The notes beneath the pieces were generated by a model that was not told where the DNA came from, ran no database searches, and saw only the letters and a program-made list of their open reading frames with translations. Positions 1 through 14,328 of a stretch of 64,000 bases of DNA are shown here, piece by piece. The first letter of the stretch is position 1. Each line of letters starts with the position of its first letter. The DNA lies in NCBI GenBank assembly GCA_013365325.1, contig JABVXV010000078.1, positions 62,001 to 126,000 on the forward strand. Direction: 5' to 3'. The position numbers and the translations under genes are program-made. Source of the stretch: Dipetalonema caudispina. Taxonomy: Eukaryota > Nematoda > Chromadorea > Rhabditida > Onchocercidae.

Positions 1-858
1 ATAATTATTCAACATTTTATCGGTCACACTCTTTTTTTTTTGTCTTCTGATAAACGAATAATTTAAATAATTCCAACTTTTTTTTTTCGTTTTGCTAACA
101 AAATATGTTTATTTTATTGAAGATTTTCTTCTTTTTTTTTTTTTTTGGAAATTTCAGACTACTCTGGGAAATTTTGCAAAGATTTAAATATTTATTTGCT
201 ATATTTCGTGAGAAAATAGAATTGAGGGATGAAATGATAAATTTAGTTTAATATATATGTATAAGATTGGGAAAAGTTAAGAATAATTTATAAGAATATA
301 TTTGAATAAGAATAGGAAATAATGGTTATTAAGATATAATAGTGCAGAGGATAAAGGGGGTAAAAAGGTAACAATTTGGAAATATTATCAATAATTGAGG
401 GTAACTAAGGTATGGTTCAAACTAAATGATGAAGACATCTTTGAATCAATTACAATAATAATAGATTTGATATCAATTGAAGAGATAAATATAATTTAGT
501 ATTTAAATATATAAAATCTTGATTTTGTTTTTCTTTTTATTTTTTTTTATTTTTTTATTTTTTTTTTTTATTTTTGGGACGAAAAGAAAACTAAAAATTT
601 TATATTTATTGATTAATATTAATTTTTGTGGATATAAATTGAAGTAATTATATGATTAAGTTTGAATTTTTATTCCAAATTGAATCAATTGATCTTTTAA
701 AAAATTTAAATTTCATTTCAAATGTTTTTACACTTTTTTCCTTTTTCAATTTCATCTATATTTTAGTTTATTTTTTTTATTTTTATCAAAATTTGAATGT
801 TATCAAAGGAAATCTTAAATGAATAATGGTAAATAATAATGAACGATAAAAGGAGTAC
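1..858. other. AT-rich sequence, probably intron of the LRR gene
   Basis: No further leucine-rich-repeat exon or other coding segment was found here on either strand. The stretch holds several T tracts (around 528-578, for example) and, given the donor at 857-858, is most likely intron of the minus-strand LRR gene. Confidence 0.4.
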
Positions 859-1536
859 CTGTATCCGTAAATTTTGTAAATTTTCAAATCCACTAAATAA
901 ATTTTCATCAAAAATAATAGGATTTATTGAAGACGAATCATCATCATCATCATCATCATCACATTCGATACTAAGAGTTTTTGTAATATTTAATGGAAAT
1001 TGAGCGAATATTTGTTGTTTGCTGGATATTATTGTTGTTGATGACCATTTACAACTTATAACGAAACGATCCTGTTCAGCTATATCCGGAACACATGTAC
1101 ATCTTAATGAAATAACAATAATAATTATTATCATTGAGTTTAACAGTTAACATTATAAGATTATTGCAAAAGAATCTAATATTTCATTAATTACAACATT
1201 TAATTGTAAAATTTTTTGGGAAATTTTTGGAAAATACAAAATATTCTACTACAATGATATTGAAAAAAAAAAATTCTACCTTACTTTTTTCTTTTTTTAT
1301 TTTCAAAAATTATGAACAATAAAAATTCATTTGTTTACTTTCTTCTTTTTTCATTTCCTTTTATTTTGTAAGGTTTTTTCTTTTTTTTCTTTTTTTTTTT
1401 TTTTTTTTTTTTTGCAACAAATTTTTTAAATATACCTTCGTGGGCATTCGAAATGATTAATTCTGATATTTACAACAGGTTGTACATAGTAATACAGTAG
1501 AATAATTAGTAGTATATGCAAATCTGTTACATCCAT
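859..1536 (-). CDS. 5' end of a secreted/membrane leucine-rich-repeat protein (partial)
   Basis: Two exons are visible, 1436-1536 and 859-1102, joined in frame (exon 1 leaves two bases, exon 2 supplies the third). Exon 1 starts at an ATG and encodes a hydrophobic signal-peptide-like leader rich in Leu, Ile and Tyr (residues about 7-22). The junction creates the motif ECPRRCTCVP, the CPxxCxC signature of an LRR N-terminal cap, followed by ISC about 15 residues on. Exon 2 continues with LPNIT-like sequence, a run of eight Asp encoded by a GAT/ATC microsatellite, and FSGFENLQNLRIQ, which reads like the start of a leucine-rich repeat. Exon 2 ends at a good donor (CAG/GTAC) in phase 0. No later exon is convincing in 1-858, so the gene continues beyond the left edge. 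Toll-like receptors and other LRR adhesion proteins share this architecture, so the exact family is open. The exon 2 acceptor (CATTAAG) is weaker than the TTTCAG consensus. Confidence 0.6.
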
Positions 1537-4500
1537 ATCCTTATAAGTAAATTTATATAGTAATTAATGAAGAGCTCGAGAAATGAACTCTTTCCAAATA
1601 ATTTTTTTCCTTCACTTTGGCATTTTTTTCTTCTCCTTTTTGTAATTGAAATGAAATAACCGTTCTGAAAATAAATAAATAAACAAAAAGAAAAAGCTCT
1701 TTTATAAGTAAAATGAAATGATCATTTTAAAAATAAATAAATAAGGGTGAAAAAAAAAAATGAACAAAAAAATCAATAATATAATAATGCATAAAAATTG
1801 ATATTAACTGATGATACGATGAAAGGATAGGTAATATTGTTATTCAATAAAATGTGATAATATTAATAGATAGATTTTATTAGATGAAATTTTTATAGTG
1901 GAAAATATGGGGAAGAAATGAAGAAGATGATACTGTCTAATAGTCCTTGAAAAATAGATGAATTTAATAAATATCTCAAAAAATGAATTGAACAATTTCA
2001 AATTTTTTTTTTTTAGTTATTTAAGAGATAAAATTTTTTGTTTTATTTTCAAGAGAAAAAAAAATTCAAAAGATTAATAATAGAATTGAAATAAATTTAA
2101 TATAAATAATATTTTTTAATAATTATGATAGATTTTATCTGCATGTTAAATAAATAAATGATAAAAATGGTGTAAAATTAAGCTTAAATTTAACTGAGAG
2201 TAGTGACAAATGAAAAGTAATAGATAAGGAATGATTAATTATCAGTAATGATTAGATTGAATTGAGCTGGTGCTATCATTATTTCTACTATTGGTAGACA
2301 TTTGGAATTGATCATTTTAATTTTACGGGAGCGGTAGAGCGACGAGAAAATGGTTGTTCCATTTATTATTAATTAGCTATTTCTATTACTGCTCTTACAA
2401 CAACAACTATTACCGATACTGGTTTTAGACAGTGAAAAGCTCATGAAATATGCAAATTTGATTGAATATAGGGAGGATAAAATTGGAAAATGAATAGTTT
2501 TTATATTTTGAAATGAAGGAATTAAAATTTAATGAAATTTATACCAGTTATTACTTTATCATATTAAATGAAAACATGTCTTTTTTTTTCAACTTCCATA
2601 GTTAAATGATTTTTCACATTATGAAAATTTTAAAATTGAATAACTGTTGGATAAGGCAGTTTTTTTTTTTTTTTTTTGATTTGATAATTTGATTATTTGA
2701 CCAAAATATTATTAATTTCACTAAAACTGCATTTCTAATGAATGATATCAAACTTATTTGGAAACTTCATAGCAACATTTAAAGTAAAAGTTTGAAACTA
2801 TTGGTATATATACTAGAAAGTCATTCTATTTGTGAACAAGAAAAAAAGCATTTAATTTTTGAATATAAGTTTGAAATTACAAAATTGAAAACATATAGAT
2901 ATATTTTTGATTACCTGTATATAATTTGAAAGAAACAATTCTTTATTTTCCTTTTTTTACGTAAAATTTGAAAATTTTATCGATTCATTCATATTCCTTA
3001 GTTATTCATTATTTATATCCTTATATAAAAAAAAAGCAGAGAAATTATAACGAATAATAAATAAATTATGAATGATAAAAGCTTTTTTTTTTTCTTTCTA
3101 ATGCATCATGCAATTTAATAATCTAATTTTTATTTTTCTAACATTTTAAATTATTCATTTTTATCCTATCAAAAAAGAAAAAGAAAAAAAACATCATAAC
3201 ATTCATTATTCAATATCACATACATTTACCAATATGTTTTTTTTTTTTTTTTTGTCATTTATTAAAAATGAAGTTTGAAAAAAAGGAAATGAATAAATTA
3301 AAAATTAATTTTCCTCATAACATTTATACGATGGTTAATTAGTGTAGTAGAATTACAACATGCCATCCAATAATTCATTGTTGTACAAATCAGTTTTATA
3401 TATGATTACAATCTATCTAAAGCTCTTTCCATCATCTCTTCATGCTATCATCCATCATTTTGTGCCAATAAATTGCTTGGCCCATTTTGCATAATTTATA
3501 TGTATTCATCTAATTTTGCAACTAAATGAAGTAAAATTCTGCTATTTGATTACTTTGATATTGTTTTTATATATATATATATTATATTGTATATATAATA
3601 CATATGTAATAGATTATTAAATTCTAATTTGATTTAAATTATCAAATTTTGAAGTTGAAAACTTGAAAAGTTTACGGGATAAAATTTTAATTTCGATTAA
3701 TTAATTGATTCCAAAATTATAGCTCAGTATTATAATCAACAAACGCATTATTATGTTATACTTAATGAACGAATTTTTTCATATATTTTAATTATTCCAA
3801 AAAAATATTTATTTATCTATTTGACAATAATAAAGATGCATGTATCAAAATTGGAATATTTATCTTAGTTTATATCAAAAATTAAACTGAATGAGTAATT
3901 GCATTTCTTTTAAAAGTATCATTTTTCATTTACTGAAATGAAAAATTTTTATTTTCAATTGATCATATCATTAACCTTATTCTTTTCACTTCTCTCCTTT
4001 CCTTTAAAATCTTTATTTTTCTCTCTCTTTTACTCTTTTATTTCTTTTTTTTTTTTTTCTTTTTTTTATTTCTCATTTTGTGGCAATGCGTGAACTCATT
4101 CGGTATTTTCTTTTCGTTTCGTTTTGGTTTTTTTTTTTTTCATTTTTTGGCGATGAAATGGGAAAAAAAAAATATCATTTTTAATGATTATAAAACGTCA
4201 TGTCTTGATTTATTGGTTATTTCTAGATAAATTTCTTTGGAAAATTTGTTAAAATTTCGGAGAAAATTGAAAATGGAATAGAATTTCGATGACCTTTCTG
4301 ATAGGATTAGGATGACATAGCAAGCGATGAACAGTGAAAAAAAAAAAGTGAAAATTAATAAGTATAAATTTCTATGGTGAAACATGTTGATTCATCGTTT
4401 ATTTTTTGAAATTAATTATTCCTTCTGTATTTCATCTAATTTACCTATTTATTCTACTAATTTGGTCCATTTACTTCCATTTAGTATTAACTATAATTTT

Positions 4501-5984
4501 GTTGTTTTAATAAATAAAAAAAGATAACAGTTGAATGAAAATGTAAGTGAATAGCTAAGATAGGTAATTGAGTAAATAGGTAAATGAAAGAGGCAATAAC
4601 TGGGTATAATTATTTGATTGTAATATGAAAGTATGTATCATTCAAATGATAATAAATTTACCCGTAGAGGAAGATATTAATATTATTGAACCTGATATGA
4701 TAAGAGAAAGCAAATAGCTGGCAAATGATCGACTGATATGATAATTTCACTTCGTTAACTTATCAAAAAGTAAATAATAGTTGTTGGACATATCATAATA
4801 GAAGTATCTAAAATGAATTATGAGGGAAGTTCTTTTTCTTTGAAAATTTAGCTTTCAAATTTTCAATTTTTACTGTAAATTAATGAATGTAATTATCTTT
4901 TAGTATAAAAGTAATGATGGGAAGATATTTTTGAGAAAGTTATAAATTTCTGCCCGGTCTTTCCTTTCACTGTTCATTCTTTCTAACAAAATTTGAATAA
5001 CAAAAATGAAAACGAACAATAAAACAAATATAATTAATATCTAATATTAAAATAATAATAACATATCAAAATAATCATAATAATTTTTTATTACTATTTA
5101 ATAAAAACATGTGCAAAAAGTTTTAGAATGCATTTTTTTAATAGTATTTTCACACCATACATTTTTTTTTTTTTTTTTTTGTTAATTTTGATTTCCAATT
5201 TTGATTTTAATGACAATGAAAATTACACTGGCAATCATATTAGTAATAATGTCATGCAATTATTGTAACTGTTTCTGTTCCGTTTATTGTGGGAAGGTGA
5301 AAATGTGGAATAAATCCTAGTTAATTAAGTAATAATTGATTCTATATGATTTTCAACTTTATTAATGGACAATGAAATTCATTTAAAAAAAAAAAAAAAA
5401 AAAATTTATCATCAATCTGGAAAAGATTTGTTTTTTTATCTTTTTATTAAAGGGAATGATATGAAAGTTTTTAAAAAATGTCCAACCAAGCTTGCATAAA
5501 TTAAAATAATTTAAGAGTGACCATTTGAGAGGTCTTTATTTTTCTTGTTTAAGAATTATGAAATACAAAATAAGCAAAAATGAATTTTCGATTTTCAGAT
5601 ATGAAATTAGGTTTCTGTTTGTAGAAGTGATTTGTATGCTAAATGTGTTGAATAAATAAACTGATTATCTAAATCTGAACCTATTTTCCAAATCACCGCA
5701 GGTGGTCAGTTGATGGACGAAGAAGAAAATAGATGGATAGAAAGGGTCGAAGGATATCTTAAAGGTGGCGCTTTAATCAATTTTGTAAACATTGTTAATC
5801 TCGAATTAACTATATATTTCTCGATATGTATATATATGTGGTATAAAATTGAAGAAAAGATAAGATTAATATTATTCCAATATTAACTTGAGTTATATAA
5901 GTTAATGAAATCAGTTTTGAATTTAAAGCATCATTAGTTATTTAATTTAATTTAGATTAATATAATCTGCATATCAACTTGACA
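1537..5984. other. Gene-free AT-rich intergenic DNA
   Basis: Long T and A homopolymers and TTTA/AATA low-complexity sequence dominate. A slightly GC-richer patch at 2240-2420 contains a short minus-strand open frame beginning MEQPFSRRSTAP, too short to call. At 5665-5885 there is a plus-strand open frame after a CCGCAG acceptor-like site, with no good donor. Nothing here is strong enough to annotate as a gene. Confidence 0.5.
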
Positions 5985-6420
5985 CAAATAAACGGTATGG
6001 AATTAATTGAGTAAATAAATTTTATAACAATGATTTTTTCAAATATTTGACGTTCGCTGGAAAAAAAAAGAATTATTAAAATTTAAAATATTATGATGTA
6101 ATGAATTATTCGTGAGGAATACTTCAATAAAGACAAGTAATAATACATTATTAACTTAGTACGAAGTTCGAATAAACTTATATAGAATTAATTGAGTGAA
6201 TAAATTTTATAAGAAATTATTAAGTATCATATTAACAAAGAAAAAAACGATAAGATTTAAAATATCATGAAGTAATAAATCAATGATGAATGAGGAATAT
6301 TTAAATAAAGACAAATGATACATGTATTATTAACTTTGCATGAATAAAAAAAAAAAAATATCGAATTAATTGAGTAAATAAATTTTATAATAAGTTATTA
6401 AGTACAAAAAAAAAAAAAAA
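5985..6420. repeat. Diverged tandem repeat, about 180-bp unit, roughly 2.4 copies
   Basis: The phrase AATTAATTGAGTAAATAAAT recurs near 6001, 6186 and 6364, and GAGGAATA followed by AATAAAGACAA recurs near 6114 and 6292, giving a period of about 178-185 bp. Copies differ by small indels and A-tract length. No coding potential is evident in the repeat unit. Confidence 0.6.
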
Positions 6421-6710
6421 GAGAGGAATTGAGTGGAGTCGGTTAATAATGTATGCCATAATTGTTGTATGAATGAATGAAGTTAGTGAAGTGAAGAATG
6501 AATATATATGTGATCGCAATTGCCAAAAATGTTGTAGTAGGAATAACAATAGAGGCGGGAAGTGGTATATGAGGTGACGGAATTGAGAAATGCGGTATCG
6601 GGAGTTATTGAGGAGAGAGAGAGAAATTGAAAGAGGTGTGGTTTTATATGTTTGATATATAGCAAAAGGATGAAAATGATGAAGGAGTGAAATTTTTGAA
6701 ATGAGATTTT

Positions 6711-6740
6711 AGAGGGAGGGGGGGGGAGGGGGAGGCGGAG
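6711..6740 (+). repeat. G-rich tract with G-quadruplex potential
   Basis: Within extremely AT-rich DNA, this 30-base stretch is almost entirely purine, with G runs of 3, about 9 and 5 separated by single A bases, then GGCGG. It fits the four-run G-quadruplex rule. It follows a purine-rich stretch (6600-6710) and is followed by a (GA)n array at about 6872-6908. Confidence 0.6.
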
Positions 6741-6871
6741 TGTGTAGTTAAATGGTTGAAAATATATGGGAAATAGAAGAAGTTAAAATTTGAAATTTGA
6801 ATTAAATATTCAAAAAATGTGAATTATCATTTATTAATGATAATACTAATGAATGGTTATTGAAACAGGAC

Positions 6872-6873
6872 GA

Positions 6874-6907
<34 letters not shown>

Positions 6908-6908
6908 G
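6872..6908. repeat. (GA)n microsatellite
   Basis: A nearly perfect GA dinucleotide array, about 37 bases, interrupted by AAA near its right end. Confidence 0.85.
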
Positions 6909-7284
6909 AAGTAAATTTTTAAAAGATATGAATAAGGATATAGATTTAATTACAAAGGGAGATTAAGAAGATAGGATGGATAAAAATTGTTCAAATTAAT
7001 CATAACTTTAATAATTTTTACTAATTGATTATATTTCTTAGAATTAATGATCAACATTATCGTTGATCATTTGATGATGATAATGAAAATAATGAAATTT
7101 TAATAGTTAAGTTACATTTTCTCTTTAAATACGCTAAATAATACGTTTCATTTCCTACAAAAAAAAAAAAAATCCTTTTTTTTTTGTTCCATTTTTAATA
7201 AAAAAATATTAACTTCCTTCAAGTATTTCAATTGATGATTGGTAATATATACTGATAGTCTTATTTCGAAATTTTAAAGTTTAC

Positions 7285-7321
<37 letters not shown>

Positions 7322-7437
7322 CAAATGACATATAGCTGTGTACTTTGAAGTTTTTTTTTTTTTTCTTTAAAAAGAAAAGGAAAAAAAAAAATTTTATCAA
7401 ATAATGTATAGCTGTATTGTGAAGCTTAGTATTGCAG

Positions 7438-7478
<41 letters not shown>

Positions 7479-10400
7479 TATAAATCTGTTTTTTTTTTTT
7501 TTTTTTTTTTTTTTTCAACTAAATCAAATATAGGTAAGATAAGAAAGTGAACAAAAATGGGTGTGTTAGAAAGACAAATATTGCTAAATTTGAGTATAGG
7601 AACGGAAATAAAACGAAACTTTGTTTTATTTTTTTGGGTTAGCTTGAAGGAAAAATGAAATTTGAAATAGTTACAAAATTTAATAAATCATTACTAAGCA
7701 GTAATGATTAGTCTAATAAAATTTATAAATTCAGAAAGGATAGTAACAGGGATATTCTAATTTATTTCTAAATATATTTGATATGATAGGCAAAATATTG
7801 TCATTAAAATTTAATTCAATTCAACATTTTACCTTTGTTGATTTATGTTGAAAAAAAAAAAGGTAAACTTATAGAAGAACTTTTAAAATATTTGAATTTG
7901 GAAAAAATGTTAAGATATGAAAAGGATTTTTATGGATAAGAATTCTTGTAAAAGAGAGAAATGAATTTTAAGTGGAAGAGGATTCTTATAAAAAGAGTGG
8001 AAGAGGATTCTTAGAAGTGAGAATTTCATCTAAAAGAGATTCGTGTTTGTTATGAAAGGATTAAATAGTGATAGAAGGATGATGAATATTTGTTTCATAT
8101 AAGACAAAATGTTTGAAAGGATTCAGATTCACTTGCCTAATGTGAATTAGTTAATGGTTTGGGAAGTTTCTTTTATGCTATAAAGAAGTATAATAAGTAC
8201 TTCAATGTGAACAATATGAATCGTTGTGTACTTCAAATGAGTCCAATTCTTTTTGAGGTTAACTAATTGATGTGTACAAGGTCAAAGGTTAGCCGACTTC
8301 TTTTTTTTTTTTTTTGTGTCTGTGTGTGTCTGTGTGTCTAAAGGAAGAAAAGAATACATGTTGAATTTGGTCGAAAATCAGTGGTAAAAGAGCAAAGTTA
8401 TGTATCATAAGGGAAATGACAGAGGAAGAAAGGATTACTAATTTTGGTGCATTTTTCAAATTTTTAAAAATCGATAGTAACCATACAATTGCGAGATAAT
8501 TGAATGAATTTAAATGAGGTTGAAGAGGAATTTCTCACTAAAATTATCACACTTCTTTTTTTTTTTTTTTTGAAATCTGCACTTTTTTGGCCATTTTAAA
8601 AATGCAATTTTTTAACAAATATCATTGTTAATTATTTCAAGTTTAATTCAAAAAAAAAAAAAAATAAACAAAAATTTTCTCTTTCTCTTTTCCTTCCTTT
8701 TTTTGATATAAAAAAAAAAGAGGAAAAGATAAAATTACATTAAAATATTATTATTTGAATGAAAGAAGGATTCAAAAAATTATCAAACAGTGAAAAATCT
8801 AAATAAATAAAAGTAACAAATAATTAAAAATGAATTATTTATTGCTTCAAAATGTAATTTCCTACTTTATTTTTTCAATTCTTTTCTTTTTTCTTCGTTT
8901 TCTCTCTCTCTCTCTGTTTCCCTCCAATTCATATCAATTCATCTCGAAAAAATTCATTTTAAATTGATGTAAAAGAAGAAAAAAGTAAATTTCACATATG
9001 GTTGGTTCATTTTGTTATATTTTCGCTATCCTTTAAAATAAACACATATGGCCAACAAGCGTTTTTTTTTTTTCTTTCCTCTTTTTTTTTTTTTTTTTTT
9101 AATCAATTATTATTGCTATATTACTTTGAATATATTAATTCTATCCATTCTAAACTGCTACTTTTTCATTGTATAAAAATAAAGAAGGGAAAATTGGGTT
9201 AAAAAAAAAATAGCAGAAAATGAATTTTTGAAAAATTTGATATATTTAGAAATTAATAAGAAAAAGATTTGTTTTACTGATTGATCGATAGATATATCTC
9301 TGAAAAAGAAAGATGAAGAAATAAAGATAAAATTAAAAATAAGTTATTATGATAGCAAATAAAGTTAGAATTAAAGACAAGTTATTGTAATGTACAAATT
9401 TAAGGCTTGTTCAGTTAAACAAAAATTTTACAAAAAAAAGAAAAAATACCATTATTAGTATAAAAATTTAAGACAAAAATGATTTGCTTGTTAATAATTA
9501 TTTTTTGATGGTGTTTTTTTCTTTTATTTTATCTAGATTAAGTTTTAATCATGTTGCATAATATAATATATTTAGTAATTATATGCTTAAATTAGTTTTT
9601 CTTAATGAGCAACTTTTTTTTTTAAGTTATTTAAATTATATAAATAAGATTATTTATTAATTATTTCATAGTTCCTTTTCTTGTACAATTTAACTATTTT
9701 AATTTATTTCCATTTCCTTACACAAATTAACTATTTTAGTTTGTTTCATTTCTTTACATAATTTAACTAATATTATAAATGAAATAATGCAAGTATAAGT
9801 AATTTATAAGGTTGAAAAAGAAAAAAATTTATATATTTATGTTCATTCGTAATGTTTGGGAATTTTTTTTTTTTTTTTTTTTTTTTCTGCTTATTAATTA
9901 AACTATCATTCGATATCTTTTATTAGGATGAAAAAATGAAGTGAAATTATTATGAAAGTAGAAAAAAAAAAAAGAAAAGTATGTAGTGGTTCGTTTGATT
10001 GATGTCATTCGATATTGTCAGTTAAGTTTTATTGATGATTAGATGTCATTCTTCTTCATGATATGATATCAGCTATAAATGGATGGGAAATGTTAGATAA
10101 GTGAAAAAGGTTATGATAGTAGTAGTAGTAGTAGTGATAATAATAATAATAATAATGACGTTGCGTGTTTTATTATATATCATTATTATCAATATCATAG
10201 TGACAATTCCTTTTAAATATTCCATTCTTTGATTTCAAATTTGAAAAATGAATGAAAGAATAGGAAATTCTTGCACTTATTTGTTTTTCTTCTTTTCGTC
10301 TTTATATGAGTATAAAAAAAAGAGAATGAAAAGAAAGCTAAAAAAAAAAAAAAAAAAAAAAAAAAAGTGAGTGATGGAATTAAGTAAAGATATGAAATTG

Positions 10401-11751
10401 ATTTAATTATCAAAAAATTGTACGAACTGATAAAAAATAATACAATTTTTCCTAAATTGTTGTAGGATAGAATGATCGATTTCTTTTTTTCATTTTTTAT
10501 CATTCTCATGAGAATTATTTCATTTTATTGGATGGAAATGGATTGATGATACTTCTTTTCGTAATGTTAACCACAACAAAAAACATACAAACAAATAATT
10601 GTTCTTTTTTTTTTTTCAAAAAATAATGAAATAATGAAATTTAGTAGGTAATTAAATTATTTTTAAATTATTAATAATTTGTCATAAATGAAATCATTTT
10701 TCCTTTTTTTTTTTTTTTTTTTTTTTTTAGAAAAAGTAAAAGGTATGAAATATCATAATCGACAAATATACTATTTAACAAAAAAGGAAGGAAAAAAAAG
10801 AAAAAAAAGAAAGAAAACGATCATTTTTCAAGCTTTTAACATTAACTACCAAAAACGATCATAAGGGTAATTTGGTTTGTGGTGGGACGGAAATAAGCAA
10901 TTAAATAAACCAGCAGGATTTGATTGTTCCGGATAAAAACGAATTTTCACTTGTAAGAAAGCATATTATCCAATAAAGATGAAATAAGAAGAATGGAGAG
11001 AATTTATAAATATCTTCTAAAATTTTAAATATTACAACATTATCTATATAATGTTAAAATTTATAAAATTAAAAATTGGAAAAAGAAAAAAAAAAAAAGA
11101 GCGGTACGATGTGATAGGAATTTTTTTTTTTTTTTGCCCTTCTTTCCATGCTTAATAATTTAGCTATTGCAAATAATAACTTAAAAATTGACTATGATAT
11201 ATTATCAATGTAAAATTTTCTCAAATATGCAAAATCAATAATAGATTTGAAAATATGAATTTAAAACTTTAGCACATTAAATTATAACATATATGTATAC
11301 AAAAGATTATCAAATTTATAGTTATCAATCAATTTTTTTTTTTTTTTTTTTTTACGATAAAAAATTATTAAACTTATTATGTTTTACTATAGAAAAATGA
11401 TAAAAAATTTTTGCAAAAGTTACAATATAAAATATTTAATTAAATTGAAATAAATTAGTAAAATAAATGAACATAGTTTATTCAAGTTTACATTAACCAA
11501 ATTCGTTCGTCTCTATGTTATTGATGATGATGATAATAATAACAACGATTGAAGAGAGGAAAGATGAAAAGAGAGCTGAAAAAAAGGAGGAATGAAATTT
11601 TATAAAATTGAATGAGTTCCTCCTTCTCTTCTCGAGTTTATATGCTAAGTATGTTATGTCCTTTTTTTTTTTTTTTTTTGCTAATCATCCCTTTTCCTTC
11701 CCTTTTAAGCACTACTCATCATCATTATCATCAAATATTTCTTCCAAAATA

Positions 11752-11796
11752 TACACACACACACACACACACACATACACACATATACATACATAC
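11752..11796. repeat. (AC)n microsatellite
   Basis: A mostly perfect AC array that degenerates rightward into ACATAT and ACATAC units. Confidence 0.85.
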
Positions 11797-14306
11797 ACAA
11801 ACAGATGACACTTAATTAAAGTGACAAAATAATATGTTGTTTATTGGTAATTAAAATATAAAAGATATATTATAATGGAATTATAAGTATATATATATAC
11901 ATTTAGTAATGAATTTTAATTTTGATTCATTTAAATATATTTATATATATATATATTTTTTTTTTTCCAACTAAATGATTTATTTAGCAGTTACAAAATT
12001 CTACGATAAAAGAGGCATAGGAAATGTCGAAATTTCTTGATGATTAGAAATGAAAGAAAGTGAAAGAAAACGAAAGAAGCCTAAATTAATAACTGATATA
12101 AAATTTATTAAATTTTCTTTACTAATAATAAAATGCTACTATATTTTATTAATTGAATTTTTAATTATGTAATATATTGAAAGAGTGAGTGAATTATTTT
12201 ATTTGATAATCTTTGAACTTTCCAATTCATCATCATCATTATTATAATTTAAAAATTTGTCTTCAATCAAAAAGAATATCTGAAAGTAAAGTGAAAATTA
12301 TTGTTAAAATTTATTAAATAAAAGAAAAAAAAAAGGAAGAACTTTTTAATTGATATGATTAGATATCACAAAAAAAAAAAATTTTCTTTTCTTTTTAAAC
12401 TAAAAAACGAATGAAATAAATTTATTTATTAAATTAAGAAAAAAAAAAATGAAAAAGAAAGGAATAAAAATATGATATTAAGATAAGATTTTTCATTCGA
12501 AAAAAAAAAAAAAAAAAAAAAAAAAAACAGAAAATAAAGTAAATGAAAGTATTGAAATACACAAAAATCATCATTATCATCTTCATTATTATTATTATTA
12601 TCATTATTATCATTATTATTCAATATATGATAACAAGAATAAATTCTCCATTTTCATAGCTAGCAATTACTTTTTCTTTTGCTTTGCCATAAAAATTTAC
12701 AAGGTAGACTGATTACCATAGAGATTAGATTTTTTCTTTTTTTTTTTTTTTTTTTTTATAATTTAATTTATTAAAAAAAAAGTAAGAAAAAAAAAAAAAA
12801 AAAGAGAAGAAAATTTTCAATTCATAATTTATACTTTCCGTTTTCTTCAAATTCTTCACAATACATATTTATAATTTGTAATTAGTAAGTACTATGTAAT
12901 TTTCTTATTACATGATAGGTGTATACGATACATGATCTTGGAAATATATGAAACGTATAAGAATTAAAAAACTATTCCTACTAATAATAATTGTAAAATA
13001 ATTTTACGTGAATGAAATCAAAGTATATGATATGTATGATTTGAATATATGCAACATATAAGTATAATATATGATAAGGAAAGAAATTTTATATATAATA
13101 TGTAATAATTATTCATTATTTTAGTAGAACAAATTATACAATTATAAATTAGACAAAAATGATTGATTTAAAATGACAAAGTTACAAATTTAAAAATTAT
13201 GGCTCAAAATTACAATTAAATATTTAAGAAGTTAAGAAGTTTTCATTTGCATAAATATGAATTCTTCGGAAAGTAATCAAAGATACTACGATATTTGATT
13301 GAATATTTTCGAGATTTGCTTTGATTCTTTTATGAATTTACTGAAAAAAAAACTTTTGGTATATTCAAATAATTGATTGAAAGTTATTGCCAAAAGATTG
13401 GAACAAAAAATAGTTGTAGGAGCGGAGTAGCAAAAGATATGAATTGTTCAAAAATGAATGTTTTCATTCCCAAAGGAAATGAAATGGTTGAGTAATTCAA
13501 TTCGTTTTTATTGTCTGAACTCTTATTACTGATGCAAATATATTTGCAACGAAAATAAGAAGATGAAAAAAGGAAAGAAACTAATCTTATAAAGAAAATT
13601 TTAATTAAATTTAAACCTACTATACTTCTACAATATATAATGTACATGTATGCATGTTAAGTACATTCAGTACTACTAATTAATTACATGTCATTTCGAT
13701 TACATTTGCCTCTTATAATATTAAATAGTAGTTATGATCGTTGAAAAATTACGATTAATTCTAGAATGAATTATTGAGAAAATTATTCAAATTACATGAA
13801 ATTATTTTTTAGAACGAACTTGATTTAAACATTTGAGTAATAAAATAAATGTATGTATGATTTGATAAGAATAAATATCGCAAATAGCGCAATTTATTTG
13901 TATTAAAAAAAAAAAAAGGAAAAAGAAAGGAAAAAACATGCGAACTAATAGTATCAAGTTACGTAAGCTTTTATTATCAATACTGATAACGATCAGATTT
14001 CAAATATCAACATCGATAATGATGAAACTTCCATTATCACTATTAATCACCACCATTTAATTAACGACTTATATAATTTTATTTCTTTTAAAGATAAAGC
14101 ACAACATCTCAAATGTCATTTTCTAATAGCACTATTATTGATCAATGAGGAAAAGCTGCTAGTTGTCCATTTCTTGGCTTTCTTTTTTTTTTTTTTTTTT
14201 ATTAAATTGCCTTTATTTGAATTTCATACGAAACAAAGGTCAAGAAATGAAGCCAATACATTTGGGTATTAAAGTTACATAATCGTTTTGTCAATGTTGT
14301 TGCTAT

Positions 14307-14328
14307 TGCTGCTGCTGCTGCTGCTGCT
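14307..14328. repeat. (GCT)n trinucleotide repeat
   Basis: About seven consecutive GCT units in otherwise AT-rich DNA; no surrounding exon is supported. Confidence 0.8.

Noticed and set aside
4188..4385. 65-codon minus-strand frame resembling a membrane segment
   Set aside because: Hydrophobicity comes from T-rich sequence; no supporting signals.
13384..13647. 87-codon minus-strand frame
   Set aside because: Phe/Ile/Ser-rich, no domain, no splice signals; consistent with chance.
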